Shown here in pieces: positions 23,497 through 36,512 of a stretch of DNA of 64,000 nt. Source of the stretch: Spisula solida (lineage: Eukaryota; Mollusca; Bivalvia; Venerida; Mactridae); contig OX365949.1 in NCBI GenBank assembly GCA_947247005.1, positions 1,312,001-1,376,000 of the forward strand, read 5' to 3'. The translations under genes and the position numbers were made by a program. Each line of letters starts with the position of its first letter. Within the stretch, counting starts at the first letter, position 1. The notes below the pieces were generated by a model, which worked only from the letters and a program-made list of their open reading frames with translations, searched no databases and was not told where the DNA came from.

Positions 23497-25275
23497 TATA
23501 CACAGTAATATATGACTAACTTGGATTTATTTCGGACTGACAAATTCCTCATTAAAGAATGTATTCAATGGAATGCACATGCACAATTTTCTCGTGCAAT
23601 GTTTGTACTAACAAGCGATTTAAAAAATAAAAAAAATGTACTTACCAAGTTTGGAACCTTCAAAAGCTCACTTATGAAGCCACCACCATATCCACTGGGC
23701 CAAGCATTAGTTTGCTTTCACTGCTCACTTATACCGTTTATATCTCTATTACATATGTAAGCCTACCCTTTGAGAGCAAATCAACAGTCCTGCATAAATT
23801 AGTCACGGCTCAAAAAACATGGTTGATCTATACATAGTACATTTAAATAACAAAACAAACAATAGCACGTGTTGGCTAGCACGGTCCATTACTAAGTGGG
23901 CGTGGCTTATATATACAAGCGTAATATTTGTCACGTGATTCCATTCATACACGGTTACCAAATGAAGTAGAACCACTATATACAATATTACTACAATGGT
24001 ATGAATGAAAACAATGATTTCACATCTCCTTTTCGTATGTGCTTTTGGCAGAGAAATCTTTTTTTCATAAGGGTATTTTTTACATGAAACGCTCTGCTGA
24101 AATCAAACAAACATACTTTTAAATCACTTTTATTAATATAACATTAATACTTAAATTCAACCTTTGTAATCATCTTATACCTTTATAAAAACATGAAATC
24201 AATGTTTTTATTACGAATAATTTACCAGGAAATAATAAACTATGAAATCTCCTTTTCGTAGAGAACAATATTTCCCCCATCGATCTGCCTAAATATACAA
24301 TATCGACATTTTTAATTATTTCTTTTTTTTTCTTCATTAACTTTATTAACATTAAAATCATAGAAATACATTATAATTTTACTTATGATCTTACAACTCT
24401 ATCGAAATTGGCTATTTAGTGATTTCACAACTCCATTTCGTAGGGAAATCTCCTTTTCGTAGGAAATCTCCATTTCGTAGGAAAATCTACGGGAAAATCT
24501 CCTTTTCGTAGGATTTTTTTTACACTTAACACAATAATACATAAATTATAGCTTGGTTTTCGCCGTATACACACAAATATCATAAAGTATTTTAATACAA
24601 ATTATAAACTATGAAATGAATGTCACTATCAGCTATGAAATCTCCTTTTCGCAGATGCATTTTCTATCTTGCGTATATCGATCTTATCTCAATATATTTG
24701 ATAAAATGCTCCATTTTTTTGTCTTTATCAACTTCATTATCATCTAATAATTGTATCTACATAAAAAATAATTATTTAAAGTGATTAAAACAGTAGAAAA
24801 TGACGATATATTATTTTTGAATCTCCTTTTCGTCCATTTCGTCCTTTTCGCAAAATAATGTCCATTTCGTATTTTAGTCATACCCGGTCAAAACGATTGA
24901 TTGCATTTTGTATTTGACCAATCAAACATCAGATACTAAAATTTACTAGTCAGACAATTAATTACATTTCCTCTGACAATCAGAATTATAAAATATAATA
25001 TTTTTACTGTAGGCAATTTCTATTGTATTTTAATACAAAGAAAAATGGTCAAACTTTGACACTTCAAAATATTTATTAGACAAGATGTCTATATTAGGCC
25101 ATCAGATATTATTTAACACAATACTTAATGTGTTATATTTGAAACAATGCCCTATGGCTGATAGACCTCTATCTGACATGATTGATTTCTGGAAATAGAG
25201 TATCACACTTTAGCTTAATTTATAAACTTTTAAGTATATTGAGAAATTATAAACATTTATTGTTTCAAACTATTA

Positions 25276-28200
25276 GTCCAAGAGCTGAGGGCCATTTATT
25301 TACAATTCTTGTCCAAATCTATAATTGGTATGAATTGAAAGCATATAGTGTCCAGTTTACGAAAATCCATTTCTTACAAAAATCTGCTGTCACAACGCTG
25401 AGAAATCCAAGATGGCCACCAAGATGGCCGCCAAATTTTCAAATTTCACTCCTGTGACACAATATACATACTATAAGTACCAATTCTGTCTTAAAATATG
25501 TTTTATGTGATTTTGTTATAGGAAACATGTTGAAATACACAAATCAAGCTCAAATCATGATGTTTTTAAATTGAATATTTGAAAATCATGCTTTTATGAC
25601 GAAAAAATGACTAAAAATCGGTAAAATCTGTCATATCGTTTACTATAGTTAATATACTTGGTGTATTTTTGGCCAATTAACTATCCCAAATAGTTCTTGT
25701 GGTAGTTATATAGATCTTACAACATCATATTCATTCTACTGTGGTGTGATGGTGATATTTTGACGCATAATTTGTATTAAGGTGGGTGGGGTAATAATTT
25801 AACCAAAAAAATGAAATAAGTTTGCCATTCAAAAATTGTTATTTTTAATGGGATATTTTTTTGCGTAATATATAACTGTAATATTAATATTATTTTGTGT
25901 CTTTATGGATGTTTTATTTCAATTGTAAGATATTGAAATATTGCTTTCAAATATTAGAATGGGGGTAAATAACCGCTGACAATGACGAAATATATGGCCA
26001 ATAATACTTTTGTTAATAGACTTATGGATACCAGAGACTAAAGATAACATTGTGTCTGTGGATACTGAATAAGTTTGAACGTGTCAATGACACAAGTACA
26101 TGTATCTACAATATGCAGAATGTTGACTTTACCAAGCTTGGTAAGGCTACGGTCATTGTTCTAGTGGCCAACGCGTCAGAATTGTTTAGAAATACATGTA
26201 ATGGGTTGCACGTTCTTGTTTTTATGCAATTTATAATAACATACGTGTATGTAACTATGTATATATCTTGATACTTACTTTATATCTGATCAGGCTGTAT
26301 AAAGGAATTACAAATAATTAGCTCAAAAACGATAGAATTAACCAATAGAAAAAATAGTCACTAAAAAGTGGTTGGGCTCATTCAGTAAACCAGTGAGCTG
26401 AGCTACATTTGTAAACTGGTTTCATTAATAGCACTTGATTAGTTTAATATTTGTAACTAAATACAAATATAATGTATGTGTAACTCATATATTTGTATTT
26501 CATCGCATTCCATGATATTATTATAATTGTATTACATGAGCAGTTTTAAGTAACTGTTCTTTGACATGGGATGGCTGAGAAATGGCTGTGTCAAGCAGTG
26601 TAAGGCACGCCATTGATCTAGAAAAGGCTGTATGCGGCAGTGGTGGGTGATACCTGGTGGAACCAACAATAGGTGATTAAGCAACGTTAGATAGAGCCCA
26701 TAGAGCCTGGAAAGGCTTTACACAGCAGTGCAAGGTACCTTATAGAGCCAAAAAAGGATGTATCCGGTATTGGAAGGTACATCATAGAACCAGAAATGAA
26801 GTACCGGGCAGTGGTGTATGCACAATAGAGAGGAAGAAAATGATCTTTCTGCCAGTGATAGGTACCCTTGTAAGCCAGAAACGGCTATATCAAGCTGTTA
26901 TAGGTACATAGGAAACCTAGAATCGGCTGTATCCGACTGAATTTGGCACCACAGAAACCCGGCAATGGCCTTATCAGACTGTGGTTGGTACCTCAGAACC
27001 CGAAAATGGCTGTATCTCACTGTGGTAGGTACCTCGGAAACCCAGATAGGGCTGATACATGCTGTGGTAGGTACCTTAGAAACCCAGATATGGCTGTTTC
27101 ATGCTGTGGTAGGTACCTCAGAAACTCAGATATGGCTATATCCTGTTGTGGTAGGTACCTTAGAAACTCAGATATGGCTGTTTCATGCTGTGGTAGGTAC
27201 CTTAGAAACTCAGATATGGCTGTTTCATGCGTTGGTAGGTACTTCAGAAACTCAGAAATGGCTGTTTCATGCTCTGATAAGAACCTCAGAAACCCAGATA
27301 TGGCTGATATATGCAGTGGTAGGTACTTCAGAAACCCAGATATGGCTGATATATGCAGTGGTAGGTACTTCAGAAACCCAGATATGGCTGATACATGCTG
27401 TGGTAGGTACCTCAGAAACCCAGACATGGCTGATACATGCTGTGGTAGGTACCTCAGAAACCCAGACATGGCTGATACATGCAGTGGTAGGTACTTCAGA
27501 AACCCAGACATGGCTGATATATGCAGTGGTAGGTACTTCAGAAACCCAGATATGACTGATACATGCTGTGGTAGGTACCTCAGAAACCCAGACATGGCTG
27601 ATACATGCTGTGGTAGGTACCTCAGAAACCCAGACATGGCTGATACATGCTGTGGTAGGTACCTCAGAAACCCAGATATGACTGATACATGCTGTGGTAG
27701 GTACCTCAGAAACCCAGACATGGCTGATACATGCTGTGGTAGGTACCTCAGAAACCCAGATATGGCTATATCCTGTTGTGGTAGGTACCTCAGAAACCCA
27801 GATATAACTGATACATGCTGTGGTAGGTACCTCAGAAACCCAGATATGACTGATACATGCTGTGGTAGGTACCTCAGAAACCCAGATATGGATGTTACAT
27901 GTTTGTAGCGACTCAGAAATCCAGATATGGCCGTTTCATGCTGTAGAAGGTACCTCAAAAACCTAGAAATTGCTGCATCCGGCTGTTGTAGGTACCTAAG
28001 ATAGCAAGATTTGACTGTACCGGGCACTATTAGGTACCTCAGCGAGCCAGATATAAGCGAACTAGGCAGGGTAAAAGGTTTTGCTCAGTAGTGTTAGGTT
28101 CCTCATTGGGCCAGAAATGGTATGACTTTAAATTGATAGGAACCTTGTAGAGTCTGAAAAGGCTGTATCCCACTGCTGTAGGTACCCAAAAAGCTAGAAA

Positions 28201-29517
28201 TTGCTATACTGGTCCGTGTGGCTGTACCTGGCATTGAAAGCTATCTCAGATAGCCAGTTATGAAAATAACTGTGTAGGTACCTCAGAGTCAGATATGGCT
28301 GTCTCCAGCTGTGTAAGGTACCTAGGAGATCCAGAAATAGCTGTACCTGGAAGTGGTATGTACCACAGCCAGCTAGGAATGACTGCAAGTACATTGTACT
28401 ACATAGACGCTGTCCAAAGAACCTCATAGAGACATAAATACAAAGCCCGGCATTTGTTGGTATACCTCATAGAGCCGGAAATATGTGTACTGAACTCAAA
28501 ACAACCAGAATAAGTGCTGAGATACCTCAATACAGCATAACCTAATTTGTATACTAGGCAGTGATAGGTACAAAAGGGGAAAACTATAGCATACCCACTA
28601 TTTTAAACGATTTTAACATTTGACTATAGAAATGGCAATTTTGGAGGCCATCTTAGATTCCAGGGAGGCACATGCAAGTTCGCTTAATTAAAAAAATAAT
28701 GTAATAAAGTAAGCTTATGCAACAGCTGATTGTTTCCTGACAAAACCCGCTATTAGTATCTTTTGCACGCATGAGGCATTCAGTATTGGACAAATCTGAT
28801 TAGGTCCATATTTTTCGTATTTTACCCCCCCCCTCCTATTTGGAAAAAAACATTTCTATACACTATAATTGAAATAAATCATGCACATAGATACAAAAAT
28901 AATCTTAATATTACAGTTATATGTTACAAAAATAAAATTTCCTATTCAAAATGATATTTTTCGATGGCAAACTAAATTTCATTTTTGGGGTTAAATTATT
29001 ACCCCACCCACCTTAATACAAATTATGCGTCAACATCTCACAACCACGCCACAGTAGCGTGAATGTGATGTTGTAAGAACTGTATAACTGTCATTAGAAC
29101 TATTTGGGATAGTTATTTGGCCAAAAATACAACAAGTATATTAACTGTCATAAACGATATGACATATTTTACCAATTTTTCGTCATTTTTTCGTCATAAA
29201 AGCATGATTTTCAAATATTCAATTTAATAACATCATGTTTTGAGCTTGATTTGAGTATTTCAACATGTTTCTTATATAAATAACACATAAAACATGATAT
29301 AGGACAGGATTGGTACTTACAGCATTTATATTATGTCACAGGAGTGAAATTTGAAAATTTGGCGGCCATCTTGGCGGCCATCTTGGATTTCTCAGCGTTG
29401 TGACAGCAGATTTTTGTAAGAAATGGATTTTCGTAAACTGGACACTATATGCTTTCCATTCATACCAATTATAGATTTGGACAAGAATTGTAAATAAATG
29501 GCCCTCAGCTCTTGGAC
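25276..29517. mobile_element. 4.2-kb TIR element with minisatellite core
   Basis: Left end GTCCAAGAGCTGAGGGCCAT and right end ATGGCCCTCAGCTCTTGGAC are perfect inverts, each flanked by TA (25274-25275 and 29518-29519). The inverted repeats extend about 700 bp (to ~25980 and from ~28790), for example GATGGCCACCAAGATGGCCG against CGGCCATCTTGGCGGCCATC. The interior has no transposase; it is dominated by a 42-bp tandem repeat that decays toward both sides (26560-28570). Probably non-autonomous. It lies between cassettes 5 and 6. Confidence 0.88.
26940..28050. repeat. 42-bp minisatellite inside the 4.2-kb element
   Basis: About 21 well-conserved copies of a unit containing GGTACCTCAGAAACCCAGAT and ATGGCTGATACATGCTGTGG. 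Because 42 is a multiple of three, all-open reading frames appear on both strands; these are by-products. Degenerate copies (GGTACCTTATAGAGCC type) extend outward to about 26560 and 28570. Confidence 0.95.
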
Positions 29518-29519
29518 TA

Positions 29520-31485
29520 TATGAAATTCATATTCCTGATCAAACAACAATCATTTTGATATAAAATATGTTCATGTACTATGAAAATTATAACTAAATG
29601 AGTATTTTGTAGGGTTCAGGAATATTTCTGCATTAATATGTAATTATCATGTATTTATTATATAATAATTCATGAAAAAATATACATCATAATACTCGGA
29701 AGCAAATTGATCAAATCTCACGCATTTCTTGGACATACTGGAACCTGACATTTTTTGTTTACATTAAGAAAATGATCACACATATTAGTTTCAATTGCTT
29801 CATGAAGCATACATGGTATTGTCATAAAAGTAAAATAAGTGAACACTGCATAAAAACTTCATCAATTTAAGTTTAAAGTTTGGGCAAGGCATATCTCCCT
29901 CGTTTTATTGAAATCTCCTGCATTTCAATGACTAATCTCATGCAAAGGGGTCTGTGAAACATGGCATGTATGATTGTCCACCATTATGATTCCATGTGTA
30001 ATGGGCAAAAAATATGTAAAAATAAGGTGAGGGTCACACTTTGAGTCCATATGTCAAAAATTGCCAGACCAAAAATTTGCAATTTAGTATTCTTAGATTT
30101 TGAATTAACTTGGTACATTGTACATCTGTTTGCCACCATAAGACTATACATGTATGTTGCTAACAAGTACCTTGTCAATTTCACTTAGGTCTAACTTGCA
30201 GGTCATAAAAATAAAAAGCTTGTCTAGATTAAAATTATCTTGTGGTTACCATAATTCAAATTGACCTCTGTGACAAGGTGGTATATTGTTGGGTACCTAT
30301 AATTTGTCACTCTTTGAATGTTCTAGTAATTAAAAGGTGCATGTCATTGACTTCAGACGGGTAGTAACTTGAGATGATGTAGTTGTGTTATTGTCTGCCA
30401 TTTAAGCTTAAGGTGATTGGATACTCTTTAGTTGACTGGAAGTTTAGAAATCGGTGTAAATTAGACATATTGAAAGCGTCTGACTACCATGATGATAAAA
30501 TAAGAAAAACTTAAAATTGATGTGTCATCATGTTCTCATGTCTTAAAATCGCGCATTTACTGTATAGTTGTTACTATATTATTCTATAATATGCTTGCAG
30601 AGTAAAACTATAGCTGAAATTTTACGTGCCATTTATTCCAAACGTTGAAACACGAACACTCGCGAATACTAGCTACAACGTATGTGAAACGTAATATAAT
30701 GCGCCCACATTTTATCCAAGTTTTAACATTTGTTTAGCAAGCATCCCGACTACTTTAGAGGAAGGTTAGTTTGCATTTATTTTGTAATAATATAGACTAG
30801 CTAATACATAAGAGCATTGGTTCATCTTTAAATATGCACACTTTTCAAATACAAATTATCGCGAAAACTGGATACAACGTATTCAAAACGTTGATGTATT
30901 TTGTAAACTCTCCTGGTTTTCGACATTTCCGAAATCACTAAAGTGTCAGTTAAAAAAATCTAGCCGAGCAACTGCCATGAAATTTGGGACAAAACCTCTA
31001 TAATAGTTACTCTACTGGATGCATATACGAAATCAGTATGTTGTTCAACTATATTTTTCGTATAACTTAAAAATGAAAAATCACATATTTTAAAATATCA
31101 TTTAAAAATACATATAACATGCATAGTCTAAAACAAACGTTATCGTGTGATTCCGTATATACCATGCCAAGTTTCATGGAATTATATGTCCAACTTTTTC
31201 GGTGAAATGCAAGTATCCGTTGGTAGGGGGGTTCCCCAAAATCTAAAGATATCTTGAAAACTAGCCAAGCAAAACTGTTATGGGTTTGCATAAACACTAT
31301 CATGAGTGTGTTCTTCATAAAAATCAGGTGTTTGATACCTCTTGTACAGAAAAAATTAAGAGTATGGAATTACCTTAAATAATATTGGATTTCTTTTCTT
31401 TTTATGGCCCCCACTATATTTGGGGGGGGGGGGTTATTGATTCCTACTATACTATACTCTAATGTTTTGATTTATATGAATATAG
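29520..31485. other. Intron before cassette 6, no recognised features
   Basis: AT-rich single-copy-looking sequence with no coding exon, TIR pair or tandem array that I can identify. A run of ten G follows TATTT at about 31422, some 60 bp before the cassette 6 acceptor. Confidence 0.5.
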
Positions 31486-31566
31486 TGCAACCATCATTCT
31501 ACAACGGTGATGATATCTTCATGTTGGCAGCTGCCGGAGGAGGAGCGATGGAGTACGATATGGAAG
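31486..31566 (+). CDS. TEP bait cassette exon 6 (Gly/Ala-rich)
   Basis: Acceptor TTATATGAATATAG before 31486; 81 nt, phase 1-1. It reads QPSFYNGDDIFMLAAAGGGA, then MEYDME. The donor position is ATGGAAG|GCAATATCAG; a GT nine bases on (ATCA|GTTATA) would also keep phase but is a weak site. It shares the Ala-Ala-Gly-Gly-Gly tract with cassette 5, from which two large transposons now separate it by 15.7 kb. There are no basic residues at all, so trypsin-like proteases would not cut it. Confidence 0.8.
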
Positions 31567-31587
31567 GCAATATCAGTTATATCACTG

Positions 31588-32117
31588 GTTGCTACATTAT
31601 CCACAAACTCTGCTACATTATCCACAAACTCTGCTACATTATCCACAAACTCTGCTACATTACCCACAAACTCTTCTACATTATCCACAAACTCTGCTAC
31701 ATTATCCACAAACTCTGCTACATTATCCACAAACTCTGCTACATTACCCACAAACTCTGCTACATTATCCACACACTCTGCTACATTATCCACACACTCT
31801 GCTACATTATCCACAAACTCTGCTACATTATCCACAAACTCTGCTACATTATCCACAAACTCTGCTACATTATCCACAAACTCTGCTACATTACCCACAA
31901 ACTCTGCTACATTATCCACACACTCTGCTACATTATCCACAAACTCTGCTACATTATCCACAAACTCTGCTACATTATCCACAAACTCTGCTACATTATC
32001 CACAAACTCTGCTACATTATCCACAAACTCTTCTACATTATCCACAAACTCTTCTACATTATCCACAAACTCTGCTACATTATCCACAAACTCTACTACA
32101 TTATCCTCAAACTTTGC
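31588..32117. repeat. 21-bp minisatellite grown from the cassette-unit intron block
   Basis: About 25 copies of TGCTACATTATCCACAAACTC, starting about 22 bp after the cassette 6 exon end. Its single-copy counterpart is found at the same distance after cassette 5 (TTGCTACATTATATGCAAAC) and cassette 2 (TTGCTGCATTATATAGAAAC), so the array arose by expansion of sequence already in the duplicated unit. Reading frames through it are by-products of the 3n period. Confidence 0.95.
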
Positions 32118-33725
32118 TACTAGGTCTGAGGTAATAAAATATGTCAACAGTCTCAACTAGGTCTGAGGTAATAAAATATGTCAACAGTCTCCACTAGGTC
32201 TGACGTAATAAAATATGTCAACAGTCTCAACTAGGTCTGAGGTCATAAAATATGTCAACAGTCTCAACTAGGTCTGAGGTAATAAAATATGTCAACAGTC
32301 TCAACTAGGTCTGAGGTCATAAAATATGTCAACAGTCTCCACTAGGTCTGAGGTAATAAAATATGTCAACAGTCTGGACTAGGTCTGACGTAATAAAATA
32401 TGTCAACAGTCTCAACTAGGTCTGAGGTCATAAAATATGTCAACAGTCTCAACTAGGTCTGAGGTAATAAAATATGTCAACAGTCTCAACTAGGTCTGAG
32501 GTAATAAAATATGTCAACAGTCTGGACTAGGTCTGACATAATAAAATATGTCAACAGTCTCAACTAGGTCTGAGGTCATAAAATATGTCAACAGTCTCAA
32601 CTAGGTCTGAGGTAATAAAATATGACAACAGTCTCAACTAGGTCTGAGGTCATAAAATATGTCAACAGTCTCAACTAGGTCTGAGGTAATAAAATATGTC
32701 AACAGTCTGGACTAGGTCTGAGGTAATAAAATATGTCAACAGTCTCAACTAGGTCTGAGGTCATAAAATATGTCAACAGTCTCAACTAGGTCTGAGGTAA
32801 TAAAATATGACAACAGTCTCAACTAGGTCTGAGGTCATAAAATATGTCAACAGTCTAGACTAGGTCTGACGTAATAAAATATGACAACAGTCTCAACTAG
32901 GTCTGAGGTAATAAAATATGACAACAGTCTAGACTAGGTCTGACGTAATAATATATGACAACAGTCTCAACTAGGTCTGAGGTAATAAAATATGTCAACA
33001 GTCTAGACTAGGTCTGACGTAATAATATATGACAACAGTCTCAACTAGGTCTGATGTAATAAAATATGACAACAGTCTCAACTAGGTCTGAGGTAATAAA
33101 ATATGACAACAGTCTCAACTAGGTCTGAGGTAATAAAATATGACAACAGTCTCAACTAGGTCTGAGGTAATAAAATATGTCAACAGTCTAGACTAGGTCT
33201 GACGTAATAATATATGACAACAGTCTCATCTAGGTCAGAGGTAATAAAATATGTCAACAGTCTCAACTAGGTCTGCCATAATAAAATATGACAACAGTCT
33301 CAACTAGGTCTGACATAATAAGATATGTCAACAGTCTCAACTAGGTCTGAGGTAATAAAATATGTCAACAGTCTGGACTAGGTCAGAGGTATTAAAATAT
33401 GTCAACAGTCTGGACTAGGTCTGATGTAATAAAATATGTCAACAGTCTGGACTAGGTCTGAGGTAATAAAATATGACAACAGTCTCAACTAGGTCTGCCG
33501 TAATAAAATATGTCAACAGTCTCAACTAGGTCTGACATAATAAGATATGTCAACAGACTCAACTAGGTCTGAGGTATTAAAATATGTCAACAGTCTGGAC
33601 TAGGTCTGAGTTAATGAAATTTGTCAACAGTCTGGACTAGGTCTGAGTTAATGAAATATGTCAACAGTCTGGACTAGGTCAGAGGTATTAAAATATTTCA
33701 ACAGTCTGGACTAGGTCAGAGGTAT
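32118..33725. repeat. 37-bp minisatellite grown from a second cassette-unit intron block
   Basis: About 43 copies of a 37-bp unit containing AGGTCTGAGGTAATAAAATA and TGTCAACAGTCTCAACT. The single-copy versions lie after cassette 1 (near 13180), cassette 2 (13741), cassette 3 (14341) and cassette 5 (15900). Order of blocks is the same as in the other units, so the region after cassette 6 is a homologous unit in which two neighbouring blocks each expanded. Confidence 0.95.
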
Positions 33726-36510
33726 AACTCCAACACAATATTGAGACCTGTGCCACTGAATGTAAACAGGGATACCAGTCTCTGCAGCTTGTTAAGTAAC
33801 ACGTAAATAATGTTATCTATTCATGACAAGAACTTAATTTGCATAGTTTTATTATACAAACCATATAGTCTAATATACTGTTAGCATCGTTTCTAAACAT
33901 CTAAAGGTATACACATGAAATATCTGCAATCAATGTTAATATGAAAGCAGTAATGGGTTTCTTGATGTACTGTATAAAATCATTATTTTTCGATAGAGTT
34001 GAATTTTTGTTGATTTCGTTGTTAAGCTTGACCACGCAATCTAATCCCCACAAGCTATCAAACTCCCAAATACAAAATATGCTTTTACCCTTCCATGTTA
34101 TGTAATCCATGAATTTACGACCCCTAGAAAATGGGGTTATATCAAAATCCATGAAATTTAATACCCATGAAAATAAGTGATTTTACAGTGTTTTGATTTA
34201 TAATGTTGGATAAAATTCACTTTCCTGTATATTTGTCCTGGATGCATAAATTGACTTAAATTTCGATTACATTTGTCCACGTACATTTGGATAACCCCCT
34301 AGCACCATACGGAATTCGTGCAAAAATAACTACATACTGTTAAAAAACAGGATTTATGTTTATCTGTTTTATTTCCTCAGACAGGCTTTGGAAGTTGTTT
34401 ATTTTTACAGCTAAAATCATGTCTGTATTATGACACTTGTAAACTATCTCAGTTTTAATCTAGAGGCAAATTATAAATTAAAAAACACTAAGATACACAT
34501 GGTTGTTGTAATAGTTACACATGGTTGTTGTAATATAGTATCAATTTTATGTTTAACCATAAAGAGAAAACTTAAATGTCGCAGATTTCAAACATGGTTT
34601 TAAGAAGATCCTTACTGAGGCTTTAACTGTAAGCTTATATAACTCTTTCATACTGTATTCGTACTAAAATACATTATATTTTGTTGAATTATTACAAACT
34701 GAGAATTTCATACTTTACTGAATTAACCGCCGGACACAAACCATACACCAGTATTGGTATATCTATCAATCTACTAGGTTGGTAGGTGTTAATGCCAGTT
34801 GTCCTAAAACAGACATGATTTTAGCTAGCCAGTTCTTTATAGCACCTTTACATCCTCTTTGCTTATTTAAGGGGTGAAAATTGTCTTCACACAAATCCAC
34901 TTTATCATTGACACAAATTTCATATTTATAATTATCAACCCCTCTCTTAAGCTTAGGATGTATTTTCGTAGTCTCACTGGCTATATTTTTCAAAATATTG
35001 GTGTTTCCAATGAGTCGACGGCCGGCATGTTCACCGAGTGTCTTAAATTTCTTGAGTGTCTTAAATTTCTTCTGTAGAAATAATCTCAGACAAAAAACTT
35101 TTCACTTACAAAATAAAAATGTCTTAAATGTTCAGCTTAGTCAATTCTGTTTGGGTTTGGGGGGTTAGGCTTAGAATGGAGAAATGTCCATCTTTATTAA
35201 GTATTCTAAAATCTAAGAAAATTATTCAACAAATTTAAAAAATATGTTTTTAAGTTATTCTGAGACAAAACAATGTGACGTTTTGCATTTTCACCCCTGA
35301 CTATTTTTGTGATAATCAAACACTTTTTGGTTTTGGGTGCACAGTAATTAACCACTATATATTTGTTATAATTTATAATTGCAGTGTGCTGGGTGTTTTG
35401 TAGTTGCACTTGCATTCTATTTTATTTATCTTTGTTGTGATATACATGTATACCTTTATTTATACTAACAAGATTTGTGTCTTATGCTTTCTATTTATTA
35501 ATGTTCTTTGTAGGATACTTAGTAATACTTAAAACATTACTGACCTCTTGTTAGACTTGAATACATCATGCAAGTACTAAGTCTTTGAAAACCAATATTG
35601 TTCCAGGTTTTTGATATGCAGAAAGTATCTTAATGTTTAAATGCAATGTTAAGATTAAAAAAAAATGTTAGGAAGTATGCTGGCTTATTACGGTACATGT
35701 TCTTTTTCGTAGTTTTTCCCAAAATAGCTGACACGAAATATTCTCTATTATGTTCCCCCCCCCCACGTGATACAATTCTCTACATTTGGTATTAGCAAGT
35801 TTGGAAGTCTCGTAATCGCTGTGAAAATATCTGTAAGACATAGCTGATGATGTCATGAAACTGGAAGTATATTTATTTTTGAATTTAGTTACAATTAGTC
35901 AACATATTTACTCAAACTTAGAATCTATGTAATATTAAATAGTGCATGCCTGTACACCATGAGGCGTTTACATGTTCCTAGCAGTATTTTGTGCTACATC
36001 AAAATGCTTATGGCACTTGGGCACCTTCGCTGTCACGTCTACTTTGTCATTCACACACACTTTAGAAACATTAAATGCTTTCAACACACTTTATTCCCTC
36101 CTATACTGCTATGCCTATTTTAACTTTCAGGCCAGACGATATAACGATATAAATGTACCCTTATTAAGTTGTGTGCCTTTCAATTTCTGTGGTGCAATAT
36201 AGCGTACCCTTTCGTCATGATCGTTAATACTGAGACCATTTAAAAGGCTTCAACCAGATACCTACTTGTTGTTTAGATGCAAGTTTAGCTCTCAAGCTAT
36301 ATCAAGTTCCTCATTGATGAAACCAAATGTCTGTAAGTGGTATGAAGCCCTAAAAGTTGACAAACGCTTGCAGTAATTATGACCATTTAAAGCTGGAGTA
36401 TCATCCTATAGTGCGCCCAGGATAACGTGATATTTACAAACATTAATCGGTTTGGTCAACTGTTGCAAAATTGGTTTCACAAATCACTGAAGTAAACAGA
36501 TAGGTCAGTA
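33726..36510. other. Intron stretch with no recognised genes
   Basis: AT-rich. A short minus-strand reading frame (34766-34993) with CEDNFHPLNKQ and IKNWLAKI vaguely recalls retroelement-associated esterase tails but is too short to call. There is a short direct repeat CTTGAGTGTCTTAAATTTCT near 35045 and a C run at 35754. Confidence 0.5.
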
Positions 36511-36512
36511 TT

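Larger units (their letters stand above)
16976..24880. mobile_element. 7.9-kb Tc1/mariner-superfamily DNA transposon, TA-flanked, long TIRs
   Basis: The left terminus TGACTAAAATACGAAATGGA and the right terminus TCCATTTCGTATTTTAGTCA are inverted copies, each flanked outside by TA (16974-16975 and 24881-24882). The inverted repeats extend about 245 bp (16976-17220 and 24635-24880) with few differences. Repeated CTACGAAAAGGAGATTTC motifs fill the inner arms. The interior carries a minus-strand transposase pseudogene, a tRNA-like SINE head and a LINE-like tail. The element sits in the intron between cassettes 5 and 6. The flanks rejoin as CCGG-TA-CCCGG. Confidence 0.88.

Noticed and set aside
26943..28027. 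Long reading frames of 196-336 codons on both strands
   Set aside because: They are translations of the 42-bp tandem array; the 3n period keeps frames open. No start context, domain or splice logic.
31404..32160. Overlapping 180-240-codon frames on both strands
   Set aside because: Product of the 21-bp array after cassette 6. Only 31486-31566 inside this stretch is supported as coding.
34766..34993. Minus-strand 75-codon frame (CEDNFHPLNKQ)
   Set aside because: Faint likeness to retroelement esterase tails only; too short and no supporting flanks.
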